Shown: positions 19,101 through 30,480, counted from the first letter of the stretch. The stretch: DNA of 64,000 nucleotides from Coffea arabica (GCF_036785885.1 NC_092317.1:436501-500500), one strand, 5' to 3'. Notes: a model not told the origin generated them from the sequence alone. A program made the numbers and translations.

Positions 19101-21536
19101 CTCAATTAGTAAAAGAAATTTTCAGATATCTTGTCTATTTTATATCCAGGCCCAATGTGAATGGGCACAGAAGAATGGGACACTTAAAGACATCATTTTG
19201 TTAGTGTCACGTCTCAATGCTAGGGTCTCTGTTTCTTTTCATCCATGAAAATGCTCTCCCTGAAATAAATGCTAATCTATGATGATGTATGCAGATATAT
19301 GCTGTCTCCATAACTATCCGTATTGTGGTAAGCTTGGCAATCAATTAACAACATCTCATTTCTTGAACCATCTGAATTCATATTTACATTTCCTGTAATA
19401 AATGACAAATCTAAGTGACATTTTATGTTTTTCTGCAGCTTGGTTTCACGCTTCTAACATTGATATGGAAATATGACTTCCCTCCATTCATGGTTCTGAT
19501 AATAGCTATACTGAATGACGGTAATGGCATATGATTTGTTACTTCGCTTTCAATCAACAGAAAGTTGAATTTTGTCACCTCCAGTTAGCATGAAGCAGAC
19601 AATGTCTGTCGATGTTTAGAATAAGCTGCAAGTTGAAAGAAGAGCACATAAGTGTATTTGGCTGTGCTGATTGTATAGGATGATTTATTTGATCGTCTGC
19701 AATGAATCTTTACCAAATATCTGTCTACTTCACTATACCTTTTAGCATCTTTTCATTTAAGATATTTTTAATGTTCCAAGTGCATGTTCTTGATTGTACC
19801 TTAGAAGGAACAGTAATGTGAAATAGGTTTTTCTTCTTCAAATGCTATAGCTGTATAACAACTGATTCTTTTCATATTACTAGTAGGCATCTGATTTTGT
19901 TCATTTCCACTTCCAGCCAGATAATAGGAAAAGGTTTGGAAGATTGAAAAGTTCTCCACCATGGTAAATTGTAAATCATCTGAAAGCTTTTCTTAAGATC
20001 TAACAGTTTACTGCATGTTGAGGGTAAATAATTAGATCAATGTGAATTGTGAAGAAGTTTATATTTCCTCGCTGCTTCTTAACCTCAGCTGATTTAGTCA
20101 CTCGTAACAGTGGAACACCGCATTCAATGGTAATTTATGCAGAATCATGCCCAATCATGTTTTTTTTTTTTTTTCCCTCCAACAGGTACCATAATGACTA
20201 TATCACAGGATCGGGTGAGACCATCTCCCATACCAGATAGTTGGAAGCTCAATGAGATTTTTGCGACTGGCATTGTCATTGGAACTTATCTTGCTATAGT
20301 CACTGTACTATTTTACTGGACCGTAATCAGTACCGACTTTTTTGAGGTGCTAATGCTTTCCCTATTGTTTTCAGTTGGATATTCACGTCTCAGTCACATG
20401 ACGTCTCACGTCATTTGATTGAGGCTTTGGAAATGGAATTAGGATGAACTGTCCGTATTAGTTTGGATTAGGCTTCCGTATTCAATGTTGATCCACACAC
20501 ACTTGTCTACCATTGCATCAAAACTTCTTAAATTCTACCTTCGTTTTTTTTGGTTTTTGACCTGCAGACTCACTTCCATGTGAAGTCTTTATCCGGCAAC
20601 ACTGAAGAAATATCATCAGCCATCTACCTACAAGTTAGTATCATCAGCCAAGCGCTCATTTTTGTTACCCGCAGTCAGGGTTGGTCATTTCTAGAGAGGC
20701 CTGGGACTCTATTGATGTGTGCATTTGTGGTGGCTCAACTGGTAAGAATTACCAAAAGCAGCTTCAGATTCTGTTTCATGTTTCTTCACATAGAAATTCA
20801 TAGCAGTCCCTTTATTCCTCTCCTTCTATAGGTTGCTACGCTGATTTCGGTGTATGCCCATATTAGCTTTGCTGCCATTAGAGGCATCGGTTGGCGTTGG
20901 GCGGGTGTGATATGGTTATACAGTCTAGTGTTTTATGTTCCCCTGGACGTGATCAAATTCACCGTACGCTATGCTTTGAGTGGAGATGCCTGGAATCTGG
21001 TCTTCGACAGGAAGGTTTGTGCAATTTCTTGTTTCATGTTAAATTTATCAACTTCTCACTTCTTGTGGATGCATATGAATAGCCAGCTCCTCCTGATTCG
21101 TCCATTTCTAAATCAATTTCTGGGATGAGCAGACAGCTTTCACATCTAAGAAGGATTATGGAAAGGAAGACAGAGAGGCCAAGTGGGTGGTTTCACAGAG
21201 GACATTGCATGGCTATAACTCCGGGGAGTTTGATTCCAGTGGAAAGAGATCATCTTTGATTGCTGAACAAGCAAGGCGGCGTGCTGAAATAGCCAGGTGT
21301 TTGGACTTTCTCAACAAGCTACTTTTCCCCTTTTTCTCGTAGATTTTCCTGTCAGATGATTTACTATAATGGCTTACGAATCCTCATCTTTCAAAATTGC
21401 TTCTTAAAGAAGGCTGACACAGACTCCTCATACTTGCAGACTTGGAGAATTGCATACTTTCAGGGGACATATGGAATCAGTTGCAAGGCTTAAAAATTTG
21501 AATCTCAGCAACATCCGTTCATCCCATACTGTTTGA
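13180..21536 (+). CDS. P-type (P3A) plasma-membrane-type H+-ATPase, AHA10/PH5-like
   Basis: Electrogenic proton pump that hydrolyses ATP to export H+. Exons: 13180-13245, 13335-13454, 13844-13942, 14079-14216, 14663-14797, 14887-15066, 15441-15647, 15834-15953, 16512-16631, 16744-16866, 17085-17189, 17348-17492, 17745-17906, 18801-19039, 19295-19327, 19439-19520, 20186-20346, 20568-20741, 20832-21014, 21133-21296, 21440-21536. They sum to 950 codons plus stop, normal for the family. Visible motifs: actuator TGES loop (exon 6), phosphorylation motif DKTGTLT with Asp about 337 (exon 8), KGAPEQ nucleotide-binding loop (exon 10), TGDGVNDAP hinge (exon 14), about ten membrane segments, and a C-terminal regulatory domain with a penultimate Thr for 14-3-3 binding. 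The end reads SSHTV rather than the usual YTV. The HTV ending recalls AHA10 and petunia PH5, which acidify vacuoles for proanthocyanidin and pigment accumulation; that subgroup call is inference. The start follows a likely leader-intron acceptor at 13170. Confidence 0.96.
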
Positions 21537-21788
21537 CATGAAAACCTTGTGAGACAATCTTTGCTGCGGTGACAGTGATGCCAAAGTTACTGGAAATGCA
21601 GCTGATAAAGGGTTATAGAATCATGTTCAAGATTCCGACCTCAAGGATACCTTTCTCATATTATTCGTGTTTTTCACATCTACTTTCTTCCCTTTCTTCT
21701 ATAGTTTTGGAAGTATTTCGTCATTGTACGCCATACATTCTTTCGTAGAAGACAGTGACATCCATTTTCACAGAACAACCGACGAGCA

Positions 21789-21794
21789 AATAAA
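21789..21794 (+). terminator. Polyadenylation signal AATAAA of the H+-ATPase gene
   Basis: A canonical AATAAA lies 253 bp after the stop codon, in the expected 3' UTR. The retrotransposon target site begins 35 bp later, so the insertion sits at or just past the likely cleavage site. Confidence 0.5.
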
Positions 21795-21828
21795 CAGTTT
21801 TTCCAGGCTAAACAGGTGTTTTGCGCAT

Positions 21829-21833
21829 ACCGC
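21829..21833. repeat. Target site duplication (ACCGC), left copy
   Basis: The five bases ACCGC directly before the left LTR are repeated exactly at 26658-26662 after the right LTR. Five bp is the standard target duplication for Ty1/copia integrases. Confidence 0.9.
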
Positions 21834-22153
21834 TGACAAAATTTGAGTAAATTGACTGGAATCGGATGCGGTTCCTCTTCCTGGTCCTTTCTATTAAATA
21901 AGAATTCATGTACAATCTATTTTTGGTAAACCCCTATATATACTTGATTGATTGACCTAATATACAGCTATGGTAACTGATTTTCTATTCTAGGTAAGAA
22001 ATATATACAGATTTTAGCCATGATGTCTGTCATAATCTGCCATAATCTTTCCCATAACCTCTGCCATATAATTTGCCATAATCTTTCCCATAATATCTGC
22101 CACAATCTTTCCCATAACCTCTGCCACAATCTCTGCCATTGATACCATTGATA
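21834..22153 (-). repeat. 3' LTR of the copia element (320 bp)
   Basis: Same length as its partner at 26338-26657, with four substitutions, all in the repeated 12-bp-periodic part. On the minus strand it begins TATCAATGG and ends TTTTGTCA, so the termini are TA...CA rather than the canonical TG...CA. Confidence 0.95.
22039..22146 (-). repeat. 12-bp periodic repeat array in LTR U3
   Basis: Nine consecutive 12-bp modules, most starting GCCA on the plus strand, fill 108 bp. Pairs of modules form 24-bp units (GCCATAATCTTTCCCATAAC and variants) seen three times. The matching stretch in the other LTR is 26543-26650. It lies at the start of the LTR in element orientation, upstream of the TATA box, where retrotransposon enhancers usually sit. 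Confidence 0.8.
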
Positions 22154-22162
22154 TCCCCCCTC
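22154..22162 (-). other. Polypurine tract (GAGGGGGGA)
   Basis: The minus-strand sequence GAGGGGGGA abuts the 3' LTR exactly, as expected for the plus-strand DNA priming site of an LTR retrotransposon. The pol stop codon (22161-22163) overlaps its edge. Confidence 0.9.
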
Positions 22163-25100
22163 AAATTGATGTTGGCTGATCAACAAGCATCAATTTATCA
22201 ACAAGAAAGTGATGACGATTTTTGGAGAGAGCTTTAGTAAACACATCCGCAATCTGGAGATCAGTGGGGATATGCGGAAGAGAGATGACCTGAGCATCAT
22301 ATGATTCACGAATAGAGTGACAATCCACTTCAATGTGTTTGGTACGCTCGTGAAATACTAGATTAGCCGCAATTTGAATTGCACTAGTGTTGTCGGCATG
22401 AAGCGGTGTAGACCCTTTTTGAGGAAACCCGAGCTCACCTAACAATCCACGGAGCCAAACAATTTCAGAGCATGGAGAAGACATAGCACGATACTCAGAC
22501 TCCGTAGAAGACTTAGACGCCCTGTCTTGCTTCTTGCTTTTCCAGGAAACGAGAGAAGTACCAAGGAACATGCACCAACCAGTAACTGAACGTCTAGTAT
22601 CAGAGCAACCAGTCCAATCAGCATTACTATATGCAATCAGGCGAATAGGAGAGTTTGCTGGAAAGAAAAGACCACGAGAAGAAGTGCCTTTCAAATAGCG
22701 AACAATGCGGCGAACAGCTGCCAAATGAAGGTGCCGAGGTGCTTGCATAAACTGACTAACTTGTTGAACAGCAAAAGAGATATCAGGACGAGTAATAGTC
22801 AGGTAGTTTAGACTACCCACCAGCTGTCGATATAAAGACGGATCAGAGATAAGATCACCTTCATCATGACGATACTTAACATTCACTTCCAAAGGGGTAT
22901 CAACGGATCGACCATCTTGAAGACCAGCCAAAGCAATTAACTCCCGAATGTATTTGTGCTGAGTTAAGAAAATACCGGTGGAACTAGAATATACCTCAAG
23001 ACCTAAAAAATACTGTAAAGAACCCAGGTCCTTCATATGGAAACAACGTTGAAGATAGTCTTGAAGTTGAGAAATCAATGCATAATCAGTCCCGGTAATA
23101 ACAATATCATCAACATATACAAGAAGTATGACAATGCCTTTAGATGTCTTGCAAAGAAACAAAGAGGAATCATACTGGATTTGGACAAAGGAGAAACCAA
23201 GAAGTGTGGAACGAAATTTATCAAACCAAGCACGTGGAGCTTGTTTCAAACCATAGAGTGATCGTTTCAACTTACAAACATCACCTGAAGGTGTGGAGAA
23301 TAACCCTGGTGGTGGAGTCATATAAATGTCTTCTTTCAGATCTCCATGTAAAAAGGCATTCTTAACGTCCATCTGTCACAGTGACCATCCCTTAGAAGCA
23401 GCAATGGCAAGAACAAGTCGTACCGTAGTCATCTTTGCTACAGGAGCAAATGTCTCCTCATAATTGATTCAATATTCCTGTCGATTACCAAGGGCCACCA
23501 ATCTCGCTTTATGTCTATCAAGCGTTCCATCGGACCGTAGTTTAATGGAATAGACCCATTTACAGCCAATGGGTTTTACACCAGTAGGACAAGGTACGAT
23601 GTCCCAAGTATGATTCTCCAAAAGAGCTTGAAGTTCTTCGTCCATAGCTTTTACCCAACATGCATGTTTAGTTGCTTGAGAATAAGAGGAATGTACTGCA
23701 GTGTCAACTAAAGCGGTAGAGAAACCATACCTATCAGGAGGTTTGCTGATACGGGAAGATCGTCGCAGAGTCACAGAATCATCAGAAGTGGTAGGCAGTG
23801 GAGCAGGATCGGGAAGGATTTCTACTGATGGAGGTCGTCGACGTTGATAGACAATGCCAGGTCTAAATCGTTGAATTGGTGGAGAGATATCATCAAAGCT
23901 AGGAAGAACAACATTGTTGGAAGGAAAAGTGTGCTGCGAAAAATAGTACTCATGCTCAAAGAAAATGACATGTCGAGAGACACGCAAACGATTAGCAACA
24001 GCATCATAACATAAGAATCCTTTTTGAGTGGTGCTATATCCCATAAAGGCACACCGAACTGACTGAGCTGCAAGCTTGTGGCGCTCATGAGGTGGTAGGT
24101 GAACAAAACAAACACAACCAAATGTGTGTAGCATGTGATAATTAGGATGTACACCAAAAAGACGATAATAAGGAGAATCAAAACCCAATTGTTGAGAAGG
24201 CAATCGATTAATCAAATACACAGCAGTTGACAAAGCTTCAACCCAAAATCTAGGGGGTACAGAAGATTGCAAGAGTAATGTTCGAACCATATCCAACAAA
24301 TGGCGGTTTTTGCGTTCAGCCACCCCATTTTGTTGAGGGGTATAAGGACATGATCTCTGAGATACAATCCCTTTGCGTTGCAAGTAGGCTTGGAAGTCAT
24401 GTGACACATATTCCCCACCATTATCAGACCGTAAGATCTTAATACAAGTGGAAAATTGTGTCTCAATGTAAGCCACAAAGGTTTGAAAAATAGTAAACAC
24501 CTCAGCTTTAGTGCGCAGGAAATATATCCATGTGAACCGACTATAGTCATCAATGAATGTCACAAAGTATTTATACTGCGCATGTGAAATGACAGGAGTA
24601 ATACCCCAAACATCACTATGTATTATCTCAAAGCATGCACTAGCACAACCAACAGAAGTAGGAAAAGGTAACATCTTACTCTTCCCCAATTTACACACAG
24701 AACAATCAAGAGATGATGCATGAGCAAAACCTTGATCTTTAGCACCAAGAAAACCACGCTTTATTAAATCAGATAAAATGACATTATTTGGATGACCCAA
24801 TCGTCTATGCCAAATTTCAGCCTTATTGTCAACAATCATAGAGGCTAAAGATAAAGTTCTAGGAACAGTAAATTGCAATGGAAATAATCTTCCCACTCTA
24901 GGCCCCTTCGCGATTACCTTCCCCGACATCTGGTCCTGCACAAGACAACCACCACGAGAGAAATGTACATCACAATGATTCTCCACTAGCTGTCCAACAG
25001 AGATTAAATTAGTAGACAACTTAGGAGCAACAAATACATGGCGAAAAGAATGTCCAATATCACCAATAGCTGTAATTGGAAGATTACTACCATTAGCAAT

Positions 25101-26186
25101 CTGAATATTTTGGCAACCAGTATATGGCCGCAAATTTTGTAAAAAATCAGATGAACCAGTCATATGATTGGTCGCTCCTGAGTCGATAAGCCAAGTAGAT
25201 GAAGCTGGCTTACCTTGACCTTGAAGTCCAAGGGCAGAAAATGCAGTAAGAATCATCTGTGGGACCATTTCTGGGGTCAGAACAGTCTGGCTGGTGGTAG
25301 ATGTAGGACCAATAACAGGAGCATCTGGAACAGTAGCTTGAAAAGCTTGGGCTCGCCTGTTTTCCGGACGTGTAGGACATTCCTTGAGAATATGTCCACT
25401 TTGCTTACAGTAACTGCAGAATTTCTTACCACAATTGCGAGCAATATGGCCAAACTCCTTGCAGCTGTAGCACTGCATTTGTCCCTTTCCTCTATTCCTT
25501 CCTTGTGCAGCATAAGCAACATTGACAACCTCTGATGTCCCACCAGCTGCACTTAGAATTGACTGTGTAGCCAATCTTTGTTCTTCCCGTAACAATTCAC
25601 CAACACACACATCCAAAGAAGGAACTGGATTTCGATTCAGCAATCCACCCCGAGCAGTCTCAAATTCTGGTCTCAGTTTCATCAAAAACTGATCACGCAT
25701 GCTAACTTGATGAACTTTTTGAAAGCTTGCTAAGGCCTCCTTAGGTATCTCAAAGTAGATGATATCAGAATATTCACCCCACAGATTTAGAAATGCAGAA
25801 TAATATTGCTCAATAGAGAGATTACCTTGACTGAACTTACTGATATCAAGTTCAAGCTGAAATCGTCTTGCAGTGTTGTGTTGATGATATATGCGTTTCA
25901 GAAAATTTCATATCTCCTTTGCAGTATTAAATGAACGTAAGCTGTTCACCATATGAGGTTCAATGGATGCTAAAATCCATGAAATAATTCGTGAATCATT
26001 TGATTCCCATTGACTTATTTCTTTCTCAGTTCCAGAAGCAGTAGAAGACCCATCAATGTGACCCCAAAGCTCCTTCCCTTTCAGAAACATTCTGAACTGA
26101 AATTCCCATGTTGCATAATTCTTCCCTGTAAGTCTGATACCCAAAGTCTCTGCAGATTGTCTTCCAAAAGAATTCTCAGCAGCCAT
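22161..26186 (-). pseudogene. copia gag-pol polyprotein, interrupted by three stop codons
   Basis: One continuous frame of 1342 codons beginning MAAENSFGRQ at 26186 and ending just before the polypurine tract. Order of parts: gag; two CCHC zinc knuckles (CYSCKEFGHIARNC and CSYCKQSGHILKEC); aspartic protease (WLIDSGATNHM); integrase with its HHCC finger (HRRLGHP ... CSVCKLGK) and catalytic Asp in SDVWG and Glu in DNGGEY context; reverse transcriptase with YVDD; RNase H ending near DVFTKAL. In-frame TGA codons occur at 25908-25910 (in gag), 23469-23471 and 23376-23378 (both in reverse transcriptase). No frameshift was found. With three stops no full polyprotein can be made, so the copy could move only with proteins supplied by a relative. 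Confidence 0.95.
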
Positions 26187-26325
26187 TCTTAACAAAACTC
26201 AAATGCAAATCCGAAATCACAGATTGATAAACTAAGAAATATCAAAACCAGAATGTTGATTAGAAATCAACCCAAAAAGCTATAGAAAAAAAATACTCAA
26301 AATATCTTATAGATTCAAAAGGTAG

Positions 26326-26337
26326 GCTGTGATACCA
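26326..26337 (-). other. Primer binding site resembling initiator tRNA-Met
   Basis: Directly after the 5' LTR the minus strand reads TGGTATCACAGC. The usual plant copia site, complementary to the 3' end of initiator tRNA-Met, is TGGTATCAGAGC, so there is one mismatch (position 9). Confidence 0.85.
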
Positions 26338-26657
26338 TGACAAAATTTGAGTAAATTGACTGGAATCGGATGCGGTTCCTCTTCCTGGTCCTTTCTATTA
26401 AATAAGAATTCATGTACAATCTATTTTTGGTAAACCCCTATATATACTTGATTGATTGACCTAATATACAGCTATGGTAACTGATTTTCTATTCTAGGTA
26501 AGAAATATATACAGATTTTATCCATAATGTCTGTCATAATCTGCCATAATATTTCCCATAACCTCTGCCATATAATCTGCCATAATCTTTCCCATAATAT
26601 CTGCCACAATCTTTCCCATAACCTCTGCCACAATCTCTGCCATTGATACCATTGATA
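26338..26657 (-). repeat. 5' LTR of the copia element (320 bp)
   Basis: Promoter-bearing LTR for the minus-strand element. It has a TATA-like TATATATAG at 26438-26446 and the 12-bp periodic array at 26543-26650 upstream of it. It is followed outside by the ACCGC target duplication at 26658-26662. Confidence 0.95.
26438..26446 (-). promoter_or_regulatory. TATA box in the 5' LTR
   Basis: TATATATAG on the minus strand lies about 210 bp into the LTR. It is the only good TATA match there and is correctly placed between U3 repeats and the R/U5 part. Confidence 0.55.
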
Positions 26658-26662
26658 ACCGC

Positions 26663-27394
26663 TTGGCGCCCCAGAACCAAACAGCATTGCTGCAATGGCA
26701 ACTCATCAGAAATCCGATTTGCCAGCCAGCATAATGCAACTTTTTGGCAAGCAGGAACAACTCAGCAGAGTCGTGTTCCATGTAAGCAAGCAAAACCTCT
26801 TTATCATCTTGCAGCAGCTATGGTAGCTTCTCTTAGACTTATGTTTTGGAAACAGGCTGCGGTGTATGAGCGTCTTACATAATTTGACTTGTTTGGATTG
26901 TAAGTTATTTGGGATTATTTGAGATATTTTTACTGTAGCACTTTTTATGATGTGATGTATGTGAGATAAAAAGGTAATTGGGAAGATAAAAAGGTGTATT
27001 GGAAATTGTAATGATGATGTAAGCAAATAAAACTGGGTAAATAATGCTCAATCCAAACAAACCTTTAACACACGGTGCGTAAATCCTGTTTCACACAAAT
27101 TAATTGTAGCATTACAATATGTTGGGCTATTTGAATTTTACAGGCAAGCAGGGTAACGAAAGTGAGAAATTATGGCTATAAAAGAAAAACTCGATTCAGA
27201 CACCATAAGATGATCTGGAATACAAGTCAAAAACCGCAACATCAAGCAACAACTCGATGGCAATACAAAACTGACATATCCTCAACTGATAAACAGTCAA
27301 AGGAAGCATTTGATTACTTGTCAAGTTTCCATTTTCTTGATGACTGCATTATTACTTATTTAAAACTTTGACAAATAATTGGAATAACAGCCTT
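26663..27394. other. Intergenic stretch between the retrotransposon and the lipase gene
   Basis: The start would have continued the H+-ATPase downstream region before the insertion (CATACCGC joined to TTGGCGCC). It contains a short MITE at 26889-27060, and the right end probably includes the lipase 3' UTR. No gene is supported. Confidence 0.5.
26889..27060. mobile_element. Short MITE, copy A (172 bp)
   Basis: Terminal inverted repeats TTGTTTGGATTG and CAATCCAAACAA bound an AT-rich non-coding body containing TACTGTAGCACTTTTTATGA. A related copy in the opposite orientation lies at 34413-34560, so this is a dispersed family. Target duplication was not clear, so the superfamily is not assigned. 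Confidence 0.8.
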
Positions 27395-30300
27395 CTATAA
27401 GGACGACATCTGGATTCTCTCCCTTCCGAGTCTTACAGAGTTAACATAGTCCAGTGGGCTGTGAGCGGAAATGCCAGGGATGACAAGTCCGACAACCCTG
27501 GCCAGTGTGGATACCCAACCTTCCTTGTACTCTGGCCCATATGCATAACCCGCCAGAAAGCTTCTAGTTAGCTCCCACATAGCGTTCAAATACTCTGGAA
27601 TCAGAAATCTGATCCCAAAGTAGTTCCTGTTTGGCTCCTCATCTACTTTCTTCGATGACAAACAGAAGTGAAAGATCATCAGCCATAAAAATAACAGGAA
27701 ATCAACTTTTGTTATTTCTGAAGTAAGTTTCTTCCACAGGTTTGATCATTTTAAAGATAGGGTATGGAGTGAAACAAAACCGCAAAGTTTTTAGCAAAAC
27801 TTTGGGAACGTAATATGTTCTTTTAACTGTTCGGTATGCATTCTTAGCAGACAATGATACTCTTCTGATTAGTTTCACATCTTATCATCCAGACCTTGCA
27901 TGTTTAAGACAAAAATGGCAGCGGCAAAGTGAATGGAAAAAAACCCATGTGAAAAGAGTCTGTAGCTCAGTGCTGGAGATATTACCTCGTAAGATACAAC
28001 TTTATAACCAGTGCTACCAAACCATAGGTAGACTATACACCAATCTAGGATGTGAACACAAGAAAAATAGAATAAGAATCTTACTTGTTCGATGTAGAGG
28101 CTGTTGTAATACAGGCACGCTCCAAAATGCTTGTACAGGAAGGTTTTGTTATCATATGGCAATCTTGGAACAAGGTCATTACAGTAGACCACCCTGAAGT
28201 ATTTGGGGACTGGATGATCCAGATGTGCTTCCATGAACCTTCCCAATTGCCTGTTCCCCACCCTGGGCTGTCCATATGTGTACACAGACAGCAACCTTTG
28301 CAAGACCTCCTCTTCCTTATGCAGCACTAGAACAACTGGGAATAGTATAGCCAGGGCCCCTCCTAGGCTATGCCCAGTGACAACAAATTTTGCATTTTTA
28401 TGCTCTTGAAGTAAGTCCTTAAGCTTGCTTCTCACAGCATAGTAAGCAGTCTTCTCTCCCATTTGAGGAAAGAATTTCTCCTTGCTTACCTTTGCGGGCT
28501 GCTCAGAATAAAAGGACTGTTCTGATCCACCTTGCGAATCAGAATCACCAAATGACGAAGATAATTCAGAAGCAGAGGTTCTCACATCAATACCGTTCAT
28601 GTTGGTAGATTTTTTGTTCATTATTCCTAGATTTTCTTGAAATGTAGATGCATTAACTCTGTTTCCCAAACCTAAAGCCTCTAAGAACCCCATGTGTACC
28701 TTTCCAAGTTTGGGGATCTCATACCAGGAATAGTCAAAATCAGTACTCCAATCATCAGCATCAAATGGCTCTGTTCCCCGGAAGCTGACTAATATCAAGT
28801 TTGCATCTTTTGGTTTATCACATAGAATGAAAACTTGAGTGGAGTTATCCTTCTGGAAATCTATCAATAGAGATAAAATTCCATATTAACAAAATGTAAG
28901 AAACAAAAATACATGTTAGGGATTTAAAATTCCCCAGAGAAGAGTGAAGCACAACGGAGGACACAGGTTTACGCATTGTAGTCTGAGGATTCTCGAAAGA
29001 CTCTTTCTCTTTCAATTTTTGCCTAATATTTTTTCCTCCAATGAGCACGGAGGGAAATTGGTTAATTATCACTAATACTGTTTGATGTACATGCCACATG
29101 AGTAGCAAGTCGAGTCTCACCATTCCAGCAGTTATAGAAGTCCACGAAGTGCATCTGCTCTTCCAAAACAAAAGAAATTAATCACCATTTAAAGAATGTC
29201 TAACTATCTGTGAACTGAAAAGGAGGACATGGCATACAAGTAAAGGGGCTTACCTTCCAATGAAGATTTACAACATTCCTGACAACCAACTCATTCTCGT
29301 AGGCTAACTTGGAAGCCATAATGCATAGATCCATAAGAGTCCTGCTTCCTGTCTCTACTTCAACAACTCTTTCCAGGGATTCAGGTTCACCAACTGCTCT
29401 AGTAATTGTCTCGCTCTTGTGCAGATATATGCGTCCATCAAGATGCCCAATTGCACTAATGAAAGTCTCAGAGCCTCTATTTGGCAGCACTATCTTTCCT
29501 ATTTTGTCATCGGCATTGATTAGTGAAGAACACAGCTGAACAGATAATAGCAGCACTTCTTGCAATAGCAACATAGGTAGTTCAAAATTTAGTAACGGTT
29601 CCCTTTGACTGAAACGAAAGACCAAGACAAGCATACATATCAGAACCGAACACCAAATTCACACAGCCACCTGCTCGAAGGGAAATTGCAAAAAAAAAAA
29701 AGAATATAGAATAAACTACGAACTCTTTTCAAATCCCCTAAACAATTCTTAAATCTTTAGAAGCAGAATCGCAAACTGAAAAGGGCATTATCATTTATTG
29801 AATTGAATACATATAGGGCCAATAACATTGTTTTGTAAGAGTGCAAAAAGCATATTGTCTGACAACATGCCGAGATTCAGACAGTAACGCGTACATGCAA
29901 GAGATGACAGTCAGTGCTTGTGTATGCATTCATGTTATTTCAAGATAAGGCTACATTAGAAATTTTCTGATTGAATCCTGTTTGATCATTTAGTCCAATA
30001 GGATTTATTTCAAAATGAGTGTAGATGAGTGCAACTCCAATCATGTAGGTCCGTCAAATTGCAAAGGATAAACGCAATCTTTGGGAAGAAATTAAGGACT
30101 TCACCGTGCAGGATGTTGTATAGCAAACCGAGAAAGCTGCCATTGACAGTGAAAAAGTTGAGGAAGAACTCCACGAGATAACCAGTCCATTCCATGGGTT
30201 TCCTGAAAATGCCTATGATTTTTCTGACTAAGATAGACACAAATATAACCCATCTGTGATCAGGGGTTTCTCCGTCGTCATCATCGCCATGCGCAGCGCC

Positions 30301-30480
30301 ACCTAACTCTTCCTCAAGAACCCCTTCATCAGAACTTTCCAGAAATTTTGCACCGCTCGCTTTATCTTTCTTCATGAAGAACCGTGCTAGGTCTGGGAAT
30401 CCACCGTTGTGAGGATTAACAATCAAGTACCTGAAATTTCCAGAATTGGGCTTGTTGCTGTCATCTTCGCTATTAGCCAT
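27395..30480 (-). CDS. Class-3 triacylglycerol lipase, oil-body lipase (OBL1-like)
   Basis: Serine lipase of the alpha/beta-hydrolase fold that cleaves storage or pollen triacylglycerols at oil bodies. Coding exons 30480-30105, 29498-29254, 29154-29121, 28860-28085 and 27649-27395 give 561 aa. The nucleophile elbow GHSLGGA places the catalytic Ser near residue 383, and the region around YCNDLVPRLPYD supplies the Asp. SFRGTEPFDADDW is the conserved oxyanion/lid stretch. A hydrophobic segment near residues 100-125 (VEFFLNFF ... FLGLLYNIL) fits membrane or oil-body association in OBL-type lipases. A Ser-rich low-complexity insert (about 305-340, SASELSSSFGDSDSQGGSEQ) precedes the catalytic motif. 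The class is clear; the OBL1 assignment rests on the overall layout and is good but not proven. The acceptor of the last exon (27650-27651) has alternatives a few bases away. Confidence 0.9.

Larger units (their letters stand above)
21834..26657 (-). mobile_element. Ty1/copia LTR retrotransposon, full length, minus orientation
   Basis: A 4824-bp element with two 320-bp LTRs (21834-22153 and 26338-26657) differing at four positions by eye, flanked by a perfect 5-bp duplication. Read on the minus strand the order is 5' LTR, primer binding site, gag, protease, integrase, reverse transcriptase, RNase H, polypurine tract, 3' LTR. Integrase preceding reverse transcriptase defines Ty1/copia. The coding frame is broken by three nonsense codons, so this copy is non-autonomous, although its LTRs look young. 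It sits between the H+-ATPase 3' end and the lipase gene. Confidence 0.97.

Noticed and set aside
22039-22146. CRISPR-like regular repeat array
   Set aside because: The modules are contiguous without unique spacers, lie in a retrotransposon LTR and the genome is plant nuclear DNA.
21968-22186. 72-codon frame rich in Trp, Gln and Leu in the LTR, with a near copy in the other LTR
   Set aside because: The regular WQRLWERLW pattern is a by-product of the 12-bp repeat modules, which are a multiple of three.
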